Shown here in pieces: positions 13,106 to 25,603 of a DNA stretch of 64,000 bases. Made by a program: the position numbers and the translations under genes. Source of the stretch: Hibiscus mutabilis (taxonomy: Eukaryota > Streptophyta > Magnoliopsida > Malvales > Malvaceae); contig CM033741.1 of assembly GCA_019671005.1 (NCBI GenBank), positions 6,138,001 through 6,202,000 on the forward strand, given 5' to 3'. The notes under the pieces are model-generated. The model searched no databases and was not told where the DNA came from. It saw only the letters and a list, made by a program, of their open reading frames with translations. The stretch's first letter is position 1. Every line of letters begins with the position of its first letter.

Positions 13106-13586
13106 TACAAAGTCGAATCAATAGCTACTTGTGAACCTAATATCAACTTTCGCCCTTATGTCGAATCAATGCTGACACAAAACTATTGCACAAAGTCGAC
13201 CATTTGTGACCATTATCTGTACACCACTCTAAAACTATATGGACATTCAAGTTTCGCTAACAAAAACATAAAATGACACCGGTGATTGCTCAAAACCATA
13301 ATTAACTAGAGTCCTATGTTCAAAATACTGCTAAAAATTCGAATTCGAATTCAACATCAGAATCAGAACTTCTATTCTCAATCCTCACATTGCAATAGAC
13401 TACGAAATTCAACATCGAAAACTAAAAGCACCCCAATGTGGCCACAAAGGCAAACAAAGTTAAAAACAATATAATAAAATAAAAAAAAACGAAGTAAAAA
13501 TCAAAACTTCAACACGAAAATGTATTTTTTTTAATACAAAAACACCAATTGATTTTGAATCTAAGTATACAAAGAATGGAACTTAC

Positions 13587-13719
13587 GAAGCTTTTTGTGG
13601 GTTCTTGGTTTGATTGAAATATGAATAGAGGCAAAAGAGGGCCTTTGAAGATCATAAGAAAGAGAAGAGTTTGGTTTAGTAGCTCCAAGGAATGGCTTGG
13701 ATGTAATGGAAGAAGCCAT
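13587..13719 (-). CDS. Orphan first exon of a probable plastid-targeted protein
   Basis: The minus-strand ATG at 13719 sits in a good plant start context (GCTGCCATGGCT) after a pyrimidine-rich leader. The 44 codons start MASSITSKPFLGAT and are rich in Ser, Thr and basic residues with almost no acids, typical of a chloroplast transit peptide. The reading ends at a consensus donor (C|GTAAGT at 13586), which leaves the exon in phase 1. No convincing second exon is seen between here and the repeat arm at 13105, and beyond that lies transposon sequence. The gene is either cut off or continues past the window. I do not recognise the mature protein. Confidence 0.5.
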
Positions 13720-14026
13720 GGCAGCTTTGAAAATTAAACTAAAAAGGAAGAGAAACAAAAATGGGTAGAATTTGAAGGGAATGAAGAAGAGATTTGAGCT
13801 AATAAAAATAGAAGAATTCGTGGAAATATGAAGGCCTTTTTTGGAAAGGAGGGAAGAGTGGGTTGAGTTGGTGGGTTTTGGTTGCTGGCAACAACCGGGT
13901 TAATTACGGAAATAATTATTATTTTTAATGAAATTGTTGATTAAAATATTAAGTTTTTAACTGTTTTGAAGTGATAGCATACGTGGTAGTTTACAGTATT
14001 TCATGGTGATAGGCACTATTTATTAT
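13720..14026. other. Putative leader and promoter of the orphan exon
   Basis: On the minus strand 13720-13860 reads as a CT-rich leader (TCTTCTTC, CTCTTCC blocks) that suits a 5' UTR. Nothing further was recognised; no clear TATA box was assigned. Confidence 0.35.
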
Positions 14027-14494
14027 TAGGATGTATAAAATAAATCGTAACCGTTAATCGATATAACTGTTTATTTTATATATTAATTAATCAAATTATT
14101 AAAAGTTAAACAATTTCGGTTAACCGAATCGCTAAAAAATATGGTTAATGGTTAACCTATAGGTTAACTTATATGTACTTTTTTAACTAAGTATGAAGTT
14201 TATGTTTAAAATATCTCTATTTAAGTTTTTTTTTTAAATTTTAATACAATATTTATCATATAGATATATTTATTATTGTAAAAAGAAATAATGAACACTT
14301 GAAAAAAAATTTGTAATAGGTTATAGGTTAACTTTTAACAAAACCGTTTCTTAGCAGTTAACCACTATAATGGTTAACTATTTAAAATTAACGGTTAACT
14401 ATTTTTAACGCTTAAGTTACGATTAATAACCGCTATAACGGTTAACCAACCGTTTAAGCTAAACGATACTGTTAACCTACCATGAACACCCTTA
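14027..14494. mobile_element. hAT-like MITE rich in CGGTTAAC motifs
   Basis: The ends are TAGGATGTAT and (reverse) TAAGGGTGTTCATGG. The interior is full of GGTTAAC/GTTAACC words. It is the same style as the better-preserved MITE at 33793-34327 (ends TAGGGGTGTGCAT, same CGGTTAA-rich body). The flanking octamers TTTATTAT and TTATTTAT agree only partly, so the target duplication is uncertain. Confidence 0.55.
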
Positions 14495-17400
14495 TTATTT
14501 ATCTAATATGTCACATAAATAAATTAAAATTATAAAAATATTTTGAAAATTTGTTTTAAAAATGCATGATTTATAAATGTACTAACATATGAAATGTCAT
14601 ATCATCAGTTTTAAATGTTTAACATTTTAGTTTTCAAAAAAAATTAAAATTTTAACCAATATTTTTACTAAGAAATATGGTTATTTAACTATTTTTCAAA
14701 GGTTAAAACAGTAAAATATGCATAAAATCATTTAATAGTATAAAAGTCTACATAGTTTAGAAAAGTAAGTCATTTTAAATTATTTATATATACATTACAC
14801 ATTGTAACAGTTTGGGTTTTGGCCCTTTAGCTTTGTACTTCTTCTAGGTCCATCCTTACCTTTAATGGATCATCCATTTGATTAACAAAAAATCAAAACT
14901 ACTACTTAACAGCGTAAGTAGGAATATTAAATTAGGATTTTCCACACCTTACCAGCTTCTAATTTTTTTCAATAATCAATTTTAAAACAGTTGTTATTAT
15001 ATGAACTAAGAATCAGTTTAACAGTTTAAGACATTAGGCTCTTTAAATGTTCGAATATGGTCTTCTCTTTTTTTTTCATTACTTGATTGTATGAGCATGT
15101 TGATTTTATATGCTTTGATTACGGTGTTCTCTTCACGTATGTTCTCTATTTTCCCATTTTAATTGAATCCACACCTTGTTTTTTTTAACGCTTTTTTTTC
15201 ATCATTTGCACCCATGAGATTTTAATGATTTTAAGAAATAAAAAATGATTTTCCGATTAAAAATGGAAGTCAAATATTCCGATCAGGGTGGACGGGTGGG
15301 TATGTATATCTAACTTCGACTTGAAGTCGAAACTGGCGGAAGTGGTCGGAGCGGGTCTTGGTTTATGCTCCTTGGTTAGGGTCAGATAGGCCAAAAATCC
15401 ACCCGCTTTGTTCTTATCTCTAATTGAAAGAATTGTCCCATAATAAATCTTTGCCTTACCTATTTTGGTTTAGTCGATCAGATATCGATACTATAAAAAA
15501 TGTTGATGTTGTGTGTGTATATATATCATGAAAAAAAAAATTCCGTCTCACTATCTCAATTATGCAACTGAAATACTGAAAAGCAATGCTAGTTTAAACC
15601 TAAGCTACTTTAAACTGATATCAATAGCTTTTGTTGTTTGTTTATTTATTTGCTATTACTGTTTATTGAAAGGTTAAATCATATAAACAGTTGTTACATT
15701 ATATGTTTTCTGCAATTTGATCCCTCTACCACAATTACAACATTTCCAATGCTCTCACCTTTAAGTTTTTCATCTCGTTTTTCGCTTTCAAAATCAGCGT
15801 GCCTGCCTCCACTCTGTCATACTTGTAAACACCGGAGTTTCTTTTTAGGTTAAAACTTTGATATACAGGCCGTGTAAAATTAATTTTACATAAGCTTGTG
15901 TATTTACACTATAAGAACCCAAATTTTTAATCCTAATCCTAAAAAACTAAACCCTAAACCTTAAACCATATACACTAAATTCTAAACACTAACTTTAAAT
16001 TCGAAACCCTTAAATTTTAAATCGTAAACTAAAATCATAATCCCTAAAACTAAAAGACATGTGTAAACTACACACACTGTATATCAAAATTTTCCCTTTC
16101 TTTTATTACCATAGTCTTTTAAGAAGAAAATGAAAAAGTATAGTAATGTGCATTCCATGGCTTTTTACTGTTACTGTTTAAGATGAGATAAAGATTATGG
16201 GCATGTGAACAAATGAAGAAAGTAAATAAAAAGGGCTTAAAATGAAATAAAACAATGCTTTTTTTACCTATTCATGTTGAGTTACCCAATTATTGATATG
16301 ACAGGCAATTATATCAACCTGCATGCCCTACCTCAAAAGTAAAAGTCTTGGGTAGAAAATGCATCTATTTCTACTTTTTCAAGACATTACAACTATTTTT
16401 TAAAATAAAAATATTCTCTTTTTTTTGTGCTTCTTCTATATTTTTATAATAAAAAATTAAGTTTAAAGTTTAGAGTTATAAATTAAAATTAGAGTTTAAA
16501 GAATTAAGATAAAAATGTATTTTTAGGGTTTAAAATTTAAAATTTAAATTTAAATTTAAAATTTAATTTTTTAATATTATAATATAAAAAAGAATACAGA
16601 AAAGGAGAAATGATTTTTGTCCATTTTGAAAACTTAAAATATTAAACTATTAAAAAGAAATCATGATCCGGTCAATTAACCCTTAGCTCATGCCTGACCC
16701 AAATCTTCTTTTTGACTCACTTTCACAGTGTAGCTTTATTCCTTGTTCACCAATCACAAAACAAAACAGAATATGAATAATATATTTATAATGTGATGTG
16801 AATATATAAATGATTATTTGAAGAAACAAATTGGGTTGGTCCATTATTTATATATTATTTGATTCATTAGATTCCATTTACGACAACGCATCATCACAAT
16901 CATAATGCTATGCACGTGCTTTTTATAAAGCTTTAAACTTTTGCAGAACCCTAGATATTCCTGGAAAAACAAAAAGAAAAAGGGATGTCCATTATTTCTC
17001 TTTCTTTTTCTTCAATCCTCTTCGGCTCAGACATTAAACTATGTATTTTTTTAATAAAAAACGGAAAATAATTACTTTGTTTTCAACATCTCTCCATTGA
17101 AAAGAAACAGAAAAGAGAGGGAATAATGATAATAATATATCTGGGCGTTTACTTTTTTTTTTTTACTTTGAAATTAATTTTTCATTTTCCAAATCAGCGT
17201 TGGTATAAATACAACATAATAAATAAATGATTGTTTCTTTCTTTTATGGGATTTGTCTTAAATACCTGTCGTTTAAGTTAAAAAAATACTATTTGAAGAG
17301 TTATAAAGCAACTAATAAAATAAATAGGAGATACCTGCTCTTATATGCATTGTAATGTAGTATTTAAGGGATTAGGTTTAATCCGAGTTTAAGTTTTACT

Positions 17401-18500
17401 GTTTTAGTTAAAGCCTAAAGGTATAACTATGGCAGCCATAATACATAAAATATTTATATAATTTGATCACCTAGTTATTTCCAATCATTAACAGACGGCA
17501 GTATATACAATATATATGTGTGTTTTGCTTGAACTATAATACTATTTTCATAGTAAAATATTTAGTATAGATACAAAAATTAGAAAAATAATGAAATCAA
17601 TAAACCCCTTTGTATCTCTATGAATATACCTCTTTTTTTTCTTCCTTTTTACGTGTATATTTAGGCAAACTTTTTTATGAGCGTATATTTTTTGGGGAAA
17701 CAATTTCTATCTAAAGGAAGGGAACTCTCAACCTAGAGGAAGGAAAATGTGTCAACTGCGAGCTTTAACCTAGGAGAATTTTTTTTATGAGTGTATTTTT
17801 TTAAACATATATAGTGTGTGTTTAATAGTATCTATTAAGGTGATGTTCATTATTCATACAATAAATGCGTTACTTTTTAATTTAATGAGGATAAATGATA
17901 ATATATTGAAAATCAAAAGTTTGTTTTTTAATTAATATATATATATAAACATTGGATTAACCGAAGATTTTTTTTTATTTTAATCAAAACAATGATATTA
18001 TTACCAGAGGTCAAATGAAAGACCCTCCAGACAAGAGTATAGTACTAAATAACAATTTACAAGAATGATAAGACAACTTATGCAATGTTTCATATAACTT
18101 CCATGTTGTCAGGAGCAGTTAAGGTTTTTGTTTTCTTTTTTATTTCCATGATCGGACTGTGTTTTTAAGCTACAGATTCGCATACGAAGTGCAGTGTGAA
18201 TTAATATAAAGCTCATAAAAGAATTACTTGGAAACTTGGTAATTATTGAGGGAACAAAGGAAATCAAAAAATAAAAAAAAAATATTCCCTAAAAACATAT
18301 GTGAATGATTAAAGAAGACGGAAAAAATGAATTACCTTTTGGTTTTTTTGAGAAATGGGGAAATAAAAACAGACCCCCCCTCTTGAAAATGGTGTCCGTG
18401 AGCCCGGAAAGCAAGCAAAGAAGAAAAGAAAAGCCTGCGATGGAAGAACATTCGTGGATACATGTAGATAAAACATGGAATATATATATATATAGGTATG
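14495..18500. other. AT-rich intergenic sequence with repeat fragments
   Basis: No gene is supported. 15860-16095 holds a dispersed repeat that recurs at about 25195-25430: it starts with TAAAATTAATTTTACA and continues with degenerate CCCTAAA-like words. A reverse relative lies near 22630-22860. Around 17640-17790 is a degraded piece resembling the SINE tail at 20040-20130. ORFs here are short and of low complexity. Confidence 0.5.
15860..16095. repeat. Dispersed repeat with telomere-like CCCTAAA words, copy 1
   Basis: This stretch and 25195-25430 share order and wording: TAAAATTAATTTTACA, TATTTACACTATA, a run of AAACCCTAAACCTTAAACC-like words, then AACTAAAAGACA. The telomere-like words are degenerate, so an interstitial telomere is less likely than an AT-rich dispersed element. 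Confidence 0.6.
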
Positions 18501-18504
18501 CAGA

Positions 18505-18625
18505 TATGGAATACATGGAATACATGCATGGCTCCTCATACGCCATTCACGGAGGCTATCGAAGTTCAATGGGCTCTGCAAATGGCATACAGGGAGCCAG
18601 GCACATACGTACAGGGATATGTCAT
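18505..18625 (-). ncRNA. MIR160: MIR160 precursor hairpin
   Basis: On the minus strand, 18603 to 18583 spells the 21-nt mature miR160 (begins TGCCTGGCTCCC, ends TGTATGCCA). The strand 18543-18523 spells the matching miR160* (begins GCGTATGAGGAGCC). The two pair across a loop of about 39 nt, with the mature sequence on the 5' arm, as in known plant MIR160 genes. miR160 directs cleavage of ARF10/16/17-type auxin response factor mRNAs (established for the family). Small ORFs overlapping both strands here are by-products of the hairpin. Expression is not shown by sequence alone, but both arms are intact. Confidence 0.95.
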
Positions 18626-18819
18626 GCTGCTGCTGTTGATGACGATGCAACATACATAAATGCATGGTTGCATGTCATGGTATTATGTTTTGAATGAAAA
18701 AAAATGCATGAACATGGGGATGTTTCGGGATGATGATGATAATGTGCATCACCGTCATCTTCTTCTCTTCTCTCTCTTGAGTTGGTTAATAAGTGAATGG
18801 AGAGAAAGGGAGAGGGGGA

Positions 18820-18835
18820 GGGTATTTATGGGGAA
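18820..18835 (-). promoter_or_regulatory. Candidate TATA box for the MIR160 transcript
   Basis: On the minus strand the sequence reads CCCATAAATACCC, about 220 bp upstream of the mature miRNA. This distance suits a pol II start near 18795 and a short primary transcript. It is positional inference only. Confidence 0.45.
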
Positions 18836-19854
18836 ATCTCAAGCCAAAAAACATGTTTCAGTGTCAATATCAAATAACAAGGACAGGGAAAGGAAAAGAA
18901 ATAGTGGGAATCTCTTTATCTTCTTTTTTGTCAAACTTTTTAAATAAAATCCTTTGAATTGGCATAAAACATTGAAGAAAAAAGTGGCTGAAAAGTTAGG
19001 GCAAAGTGAAGGGAGTGACCTAAAATTTGTGGGTTTCCTTTTTCCCTTTAGAGAGGGAAAGAAGGAAGATTTGGGGTTGAAGTTGAACCCTCCCCAATCT
19101 TTGGCCCCTAAATATAGACACCAAAGCAATGAGAGAAGGAGGGATTATTATTTAGTATTCAATAATTTATGTGTTATAATCATATTTAAAATGTTAATTT
19201 TTAATATGGTAATGACACGTAACATTTCGTATCATGTTTGTATTGTGTGATTATACTTTTTAAAATTATAAATTTGCATATTTAAAAATAATAACAATAA
19301 AAAGGAGTTAAAAGAGGAACGGTGGGTTAGGTTATGAAGCAGGCAAATTCCTAAGCTAACCTTATGTTTGAAATCTCCTTTTTCAAGGTCTCAAAGCAAA
19401 TGTTGCTTTTTAATTCTGAGCCTCATTTTGTCTAAAAGTTGTTGGAATTACTTGGATTCCTCTACTCTATTAAATTAAAATTTGAAAATAAAAGAAAGGA
19501 AAACATATAGAATAATTTATCATCTTTTTATTCTTTTCATAAAAGAAATTATTAACCACTACATTCATAATGAACTGAGATCCTCATTTGACAGTATGTT
19601 ATTTCCCATTTTATTTGGCTACCTAATCTCGCATCTTTCCTTTTGTCTATTCACGCACTTGAACCCCTATAATTACATGTGATCTAAGCTATATGTGTAT
19701 AATATTAGAAAACTTTTGTTTCTTATTGTTTAGGGTATATATATTTTAGGAAAATCACATGAAGATGCAGGGACGAAGCTAAGATTTAATATTGAAAGGG
19801 GTATGTGTCTATTAGGACTTTAAATTTTAAAATTAGGAGGGAAGGAGCAAGCAC
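18836..19854. other. Upstream region of MIR160, no further gene seen
   Basis: It contains CT/GA-rich tracts (18767-18830) and low-complexity AT sequence. Near 19770 is a CAGGGACGAAGCTAAG end that resembles the MITE at 19909-20031. Overlapping ORFs of 95-98 codons on both strands (18660-19250) are K/F-rich and lack family features. Confidence 0.4.
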
Positions 19855-20145
19855 ACTTGGCTGATTGGTTAAGTTGTTCATCTTTGTTCCCTCATATTCC
19901 CTTAGGTCCAGGGACGAAACTATATAGGGTGGTTATATATATATTTTTAAAAATAGTTTATTTATGAATTTGCTCCCCACCCCACTTTCAAACATTTATG
20001 TTTTCCCTCCCAAATCTTGGCTACGTCCATGCTTAGGCCATGGGTTCTAGACCTACTAGGAGCGCCCAATTCCTTCCCCTAGAGTCCATTTTCTCCTTCC
20101 TCTAGGTAGGATTAAGATTAGAATTAAGATTTGTCCAAAAAATAG
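19855..20145 (+). mobile_element. tRNA-like SINE, split by a MITE
   Basis: A box A-like word (TGGCTGATTGG) near 19858 and a box B-like word (GGTTCTAGACC, 20043-20053) flank a MITE. The tail reads CCTAGAGTCC, CTCTAGGTAGGATTAAGATT, then TTTGTCCAAAAAA. Two other copies occur on the minus strand at 31329-31500 and 40168-40302. The joined arrangement of box A, box B and a shared A-rich 3' end indicates a tRNA-derived SINE family. The box B match is one base off consensus. Confidence 0.7.
19909..20031. mobile_element. 123-bp hAT-like MITE inside the SINE
   Basis: The ends are CAGGGACGAA and (reverse) CATGGACGTA. It is flanked by CTTAGGTC (19901-19908) and CTTAGGCC (20032-20039), an 8-bp target duplication with one mismatch. 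That is the size for hAT elements. Removing it restores the SINE as seen at 31329-31500. CGTCCATG ends near 23645 and 20270 suggest further family members. Confidence 0.75.
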
Positions 20146-22360
20146 GAGGGACAAAAGTCTTATTTAACTAATATTTAAACTAAAAATGACATAAATATTA
20201 TTATATCAAAAAGTTTTAGGATGGACAAAGCCCTTTCCAACCTATACATGACTATGTCCATGAACAAATGTAATATAAAGCTAAATCACTGCCAAATTTA
20301 TTAAACGGGTGGGGATTTAATCAAAACATTTCATGGAATTGCATTAAAAGGTGATAAACAATCTTTGTAATAAATTGTTAATAAGATTTTGGTTTAATGG
20401 TATAGATGAAGATTTTAAATTCGAATTTCATTATGTTGTGTTGATTTTATCTAAAATTATTTTGATTTAAGTCCAAGACAAAAACAAGACTAAGATAAAA
20501 AAAATGTTAACTTGAAAATTGGCTAGAGTCTATAAAATATTTATATCAAATAAATAGGGGATAGGTTTAATTTAGCTAATTTCAAAATAGGACCTAATAA
20601 AATTGGGATTTGGCTAGTTTCAAAACTTAAGATTAAAAAAATGGGTAGGGCACCTTCCACAATATATGTAGTTTTAATCTTAAATTTAGATATATTAAGA
20701 TTATTAGTATAATCATGCATTATAAAATTTGATTCTGGTTAAATTATTTATATTTATTATTTATAATTATAACTATGGTGGTACTTGCAGCTTCTTTTTA
20801 AAAAAAAATACATATGCAATAAACATTTTATTCTCATATATAATATATCAGTCGAGAATACCAACTACTAATTAAATTTTTTGAACGTACTTAAGAACAA
20901 TACTTGTCGACTATATTTTATGATATTCAGAAGAAGTAACTTTTTGAATATGTTATTTTTATCGAATCTAATGAGCAGTCTTAATAGAAAAGGAATAAAT
21001 TTTATTTTAAAAAAAATAAAATTCGATCAATATTATTTATAAGATGTGCATGAATTTAATCAAGGATTAAAAGCTGAACGTATACTAACATGTGCTCAAA
21101 TTAAGAATGTTTAAAAAGAAGAAAGAAGTTATACAAGATTTATCAGTCTTCAGTTTAATTTTATGTATTGATTTTTAATTGTTTTTAAATTATGAAAAAG
21201 ATAAAAAGTAGAGAAATTTTGATTATTTTATAATTGAATTGGTGTCAAATTTACTTGTAACACCAGCTCATCTAAGAACTTTATTAATAGTATAGTTGCT
21301 ATGAAAAATCATTTTTCAGAAAACAAAATATCTTTTAACTTCATTTTAGGAAAATGTTAACCAATGGAAAATGCAATTACTGCAGTCTTTTGAGTTTAAT
21401 AGAATTAATGGATTAGACCAAATAATATTTATATTTTAAATTATTTAAAAGAATAAGAAGAAGAAATACGAGTGCGCTTGGGAACCAAAAAAAAAAAAAC
21501 CAGAGAATGTATAGAAAGAAACGACCAAAGGAAATGTATCCAAAAAGAGGAAGCCGAAGCTGACACAAAGATTCCCGCACTCCTCACAAGCAATTTATAA
21601 TCGGAAAAAAATCAAATAACAATACTTTTTCCGTTTTTAATATGAAAATATTAAATAATATTTACTGACACGTAAAAATAATACATGATTTTCGGGGGAA
21701 ATAATTAATAATTTTTGTAACAGTTATTAATTATTACTTAAAAATAGATCTATATGTAGATTGAGTCCGTTTTTTGTATGATTTTTTGAATAAATTGGTG
21801 TAATTATATAATAAATTTTTAATTTTTAAATAACACGCACTTTATTTATACATATGCTCAATTCGGGTCTCTTAAAATTAACATTATCATATTTTTCATT
21901 GTAGTCATTTGTTGAAATTTTTTGTATGAAAATTTTTAAATCTTTGTAATCATGTTTCTTTTGATCTAACCTAACTCGACTCGTAGATTTAAATTATAAA
22001 AGATTTTGTCGATTGGACTAAATAAATAATTCGATCCTTAAATAAAATTATTTACCATGTTGGTAAATTACTATTTTGTACATACAAGGAAAGCACACTC
22101 CTCGTTTGCATCTCCCCCTGGTTTTACCGAGTTAATTTCTAGTCTTTGTATTATTCTACCCACCCAATATTTACATTCCATTTCTTTCAGTAATTCCTTT
22201 TTACATGATCAAGGCTGTGTTTGTTATATTTTATTACCCCCATTGGATTTTTTTAACTTTCTCTCATGGTTTTATGCACACAAGCATCTACAAACATTAT
22301 TCCTATTCCATTCTTTCACCTGTCCCTTTATGTCACTATGTGACAATAACATTGGCATGC
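20146..22360. other. AT-rich intergenic sequence
   Basis: No gene or RNA was recognised. Homopolymer and AT tracts dominate. The few ORFs are short and of low complexity. Confidence 0.4.
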
Positions 22361-22409
22361 TTATATAATATAATATAATATAATATAATATAATATAATA
22401 TAATATAAT
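22361..22409. repeat. (TAATA)n microsatellite
   Basis: Nearly perfect 5-bp repeats (TATAA in another phase), about nine units, in non-coding sequence. Confidence 0.95.
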
Positions 22410-23653
22410 TGTACCTTCTCAACAACATTTCAAACTAACACTACTAAAACTTTCTAGTTGAATAGTCAATTGTAAGTATTTAAAAGAGAGTATTTTTAAA
22501 TGAAAAATTATTTAATATATAACACTATGTTTTACGGATTATGAAATTAGTTTGTTGAGTTTAGAATTTTTGGTTCCAAAATTTTAAGATTAGGTATTTA
22601 GATTTTAATTTTTAAAGAGTAAATTTACATATTTGTGTAAAAAAAATTCACAGCCAGTGCATATGATATTTTCCTATATCGTTATAAGATTTAATATTTG
22701 ATGTTATGTTAGTGTAATTTTTTTACACGTGTGTCTGTTTAAACTCAACAATATAAATTTAAATCCCTAAACCATATATCTAACCCCTAAACCTTAAATT
22801 CAAAACTCCAAAACTTAAACTTGTAAACCCTAAAATAAACATATTTTCTCTTATTATAACTACAAATAGAAAATTAAAAAAAACCATCAAGAACGTGTGT
22901 GTGCACATAAAGTATATATATGTCTCTCTATATAAATAACTAACTAGCATATTTTAAAATTTCTTCTCAGCTTTTTAGCCTAATAAAAATACATCTTATT
23001 TCTGATTTATTCTTTTCTTTTGACTTATTTCAAAATAATTATAAAAAAGCAATAACAATTTACATTTAACCATAAAAAAATATTATTTATGTTTAAAAAA
23101 TGAAAAACCAAATAAATCCAAGAAAAAACAACAATTTTCAAAAAGATCCCCTTTCAAGTTGGTATGGTCAACATACAGGAATAAAGAAAGAAGGGGAAAA
23201 AAGGGCTAAATATTCATAAATTTGCAGTCCAACATCTAAAAAGGAATGTTCCCTAATGAAATGATTGTGTAAATTGTATTGACATTTATGATGATTAGGG
23301 TCATTGAACATTGCTCATTTAGTTTCATTAATCATTCCTTTTCATGTTGACATTCAAAGTAACAATCTTAGTATTTAAGCATAAGATAAGGATGGATGAA
23401 CATAGAAGAGGAATAAAGAGCATCAAACATAGAGAAAACTCATTTCCCCCACCAATGTTCATTATATATGTACTGTTAAAGAAATTTATATTTTATAGTT
23501 GGATTTAAATTTTGGGGTTGAGGGGCAAATTATGAATGTTTGAAAGTGGTAGGGGCAAATTCATAAATAAACTATTTAAAAAAATTAAATAGGGGGATAA
23601 AGGTGAAAAAAAATTTCTTCGGGGGTCGCCCCACCCCACATTAATTCGTCCAT
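22410..23653. other. Non-coding repeat fragments
   Basis: 22630-22860 is a reverse-oriented relative of the CCCTAAA-like dispersed repeat. 23480-23650 is a piece with GGGGCAAATT words ending in CGTCCATG, like the MITE at 19909. No gene was found. Confidence 0.4.
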
Positions 23654-24130
23654 GGGCATAATGCCAAAAAAATGCTCATAACGTTTGACTGGATTGTCAG
23701 TTTACCTCTATTCTTTTTTTTGAAGCAATTTAGCCCTTAACTTTTTTATTTTTGGTCAAAATGACCCCTCTGCAGATGAAAACTATTAGTCAACCAACGA
23801 TAAAATGACTTGAAATGATATGACAAACCTATATGACAATGCACGCCACGATAGCAGTGTCGTATAGGAAAATATGTTGACTTTAGAGAATGACACATCA
23901 ATCAATTTTTTTTATAAAATTATATAAAATATAAAATATTTTTTCTTATGACGTTTTATTCTGTCAAGTCATTTCAAGTTATTTATTGGCAGTTGATTAA
24001 CGGCTTTCATCCTCAAAGATGTCAATTTGACTCAAAATAAAACGTTAAATGCTAAATTGCTTAAAAAAATAATAAGGACGAAAGTAACAATTCGGTAAAA
24101 CGTTATGAGTATTTTTTTAGCATTATGCCT
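23654..24130. mobile_element. MITE with TIRs GGCATAATGCC...
   Basis: The left end GGCATAATGCCAAAAAAATG and the right end (reverse) AGGCATAATGCTAAAAAAAT match over about 40 bp with mismatches, including a shared CTCATAACGTTT. There is no ORF. The flanks gave no clear target duplication, so the superfamily is open (Mutator-like is possible). Confidence 0.7.
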
Positions 24131-24542
24131 ATTATTAAATAATAGTTTCACACCACGCTGGTACAAAGTATAGATACTTGTACAAATTCCAATCAAGGTG
24201 TATAAACCCTGGAAAGTCTATTTAATTTCGATACTTGAGTTAATCCCAAATTGTGATATTGACAGATGTAATTGAAGTTGTAATTTACTTGTGACAAGAT
24301 TAGTTAACATTTAAGATTTATTAATCGGACGGATAGTTAAGAATGTTTATGCTATATTATTTTGTATAAATTTAAATTTTAAATAATTATTTTAAAAATG
24401 TAAATATTTTTATTTAATATAAAATTAGTCAACAATGTAAACAAATAAAGATAAGGATGAACACCCCTAAAGTTATTTAAGTCATTTTCCCCTCTTTTCA
24501 TCACTTTTTTTCTTCACATTGTAGTATTAGTCTTGTGCTATG

Positions 24543-24638
24543 TTAGAATTCTGCCGTAGAAAAGTCCAAACAGCGAACAATCTTCAGACCATCAGTCCCT
24601 ATCTCTATAGCCAAGACGTCACGTATGTCGGAGAACAT
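24543..24638 (-). other. Possible last exon of an unrecognised gene
   Basis: A minus-strand open stretch of 31 codons ends in TAA and contains FSDIRDVLAIEIGTDG. Its composition is much more protein-like than the surrounding AT-rich DNA. No matching upstream exon is certain, though the stretch at 25041-25140 could be one. It may be a remnant of a decayed gene. Function unknown. Confidence 0.25.
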
Positions 24639-25040
24639 ATAAATTATTGATAACTCAGGCGAGTTTAGTGTGCGACATATTTAGGGTATGATTAAAAAAT
24701 AATAAATTTTGAAAATTGTTTATAAATTAAAAATATTAGATTTTTAATAATATTTTCAGTCATTTTTTTAGTTTTTTCAATTATACATACTTTTTTTTCT
24801 AAATTAAAAATTTATCAAAAAATATTGATACTTATAGAATAAGTTTCAATATTAAAAAAAAACTAAAAAAAAACAATCGAAAATATTATATCAAAAAGTA
24901 ACATTTTCAGCTCGTAAATAAATTTTAAAATTTATCGTCTTTTAGCTACAATTAAAACCTCACCATAACTCAGTGTTCAAATTAGAACATAAAATGATAT
25001 TGCGTGAAAATCTTAACATCCATTCTCCCTGGTCTGATCG

Positions 25041-25140
25041 TAAAACACCTCTTACCGCTGCAGGCTCCATCACTGATATCTATCGTCCCATTCGCATTCG
25101 CTTCACCCAACCTTCCACCGGTCTCCTTCAAGTGGTCATA
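25041..25140 (-). other. Possible exon remnant, unrecognised
   Basis: GC-richer than its surroundings. On the minus strand it reads YDHLKETGGRLGEANANG and ends near a donor-like GTAAGAG after GCCTGCAGCG. It is just upstream (gene sense) of the coding-like piece at 24543-24638. It could be an exon of the same lost gene. Confidence 0.25.
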
Positions 25141-25194
25141 TGCGTAAAATAAAACTTTAATTTTTACCTGAGTTTTAAAATAGGGTAAAATTTT

Positions 25195-25430
25195 AGTATA
25201 CAAGTTGTGTAAAATTAATTTTACACAAGCTGCATATTTACACTATAGAATTCAAATTCTAAATTCTTAACTTAACCTTAAAAAAATTAAATCATAAACC
25301 TTAAACCATATACCCTAAATTCTAAACCCTACACTCTAAACTCTTAAACTAAAACTCTAACCTCTAAAACTAAAAGACACGTACAAACTAAAGTTTACAT
25401 GGCATATGTATCAAAGTTTTTTTCATATTC
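25195..25430. repeat. Dispersed repeat with telomere-like words, copy 2
   Basis: Same orientation and order of blocks as 15860-16095 (TAAAATTAATTTTACAC, TTTACACTATAG, CCCTAAA-like words, AACTAAAAGACACG). Confidence 0.6.
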
Positions 25431-25603
25431 AAACAAATTAATCTATATGTATATAAATTTATTCAGATTTAAAACATCATACAAATATTATCTTGTATTA
25501 GAATAGAATAATCAAACACATTTTATCATTATTTCAACTAACTTACCCGTTGACACACATTAAACATAAATAATTTTGGATCAAAATTAAATATAATAAT
25601 TAG

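Noticed and set aside
15900..16030. Interstitial telomere
   Set aside because: CCCTAAA-like words are degenerate and form part of a dispersed repeat with a second copy at 25195-25430.
18305..18947. ORFs of 95-130 codons over the MIR160 region
   Set aside because: They overlap on both strands and cross the miRNA hairpin; the methionine/tyrosine-rich peptides come from the miRNA arms and ATG-rich repeats.
13990..25600. tRNA or rRNA genes
   Set aside because: Box A/B-like words were found only in the SINE copies; no cloverleaf-like gene was seen.
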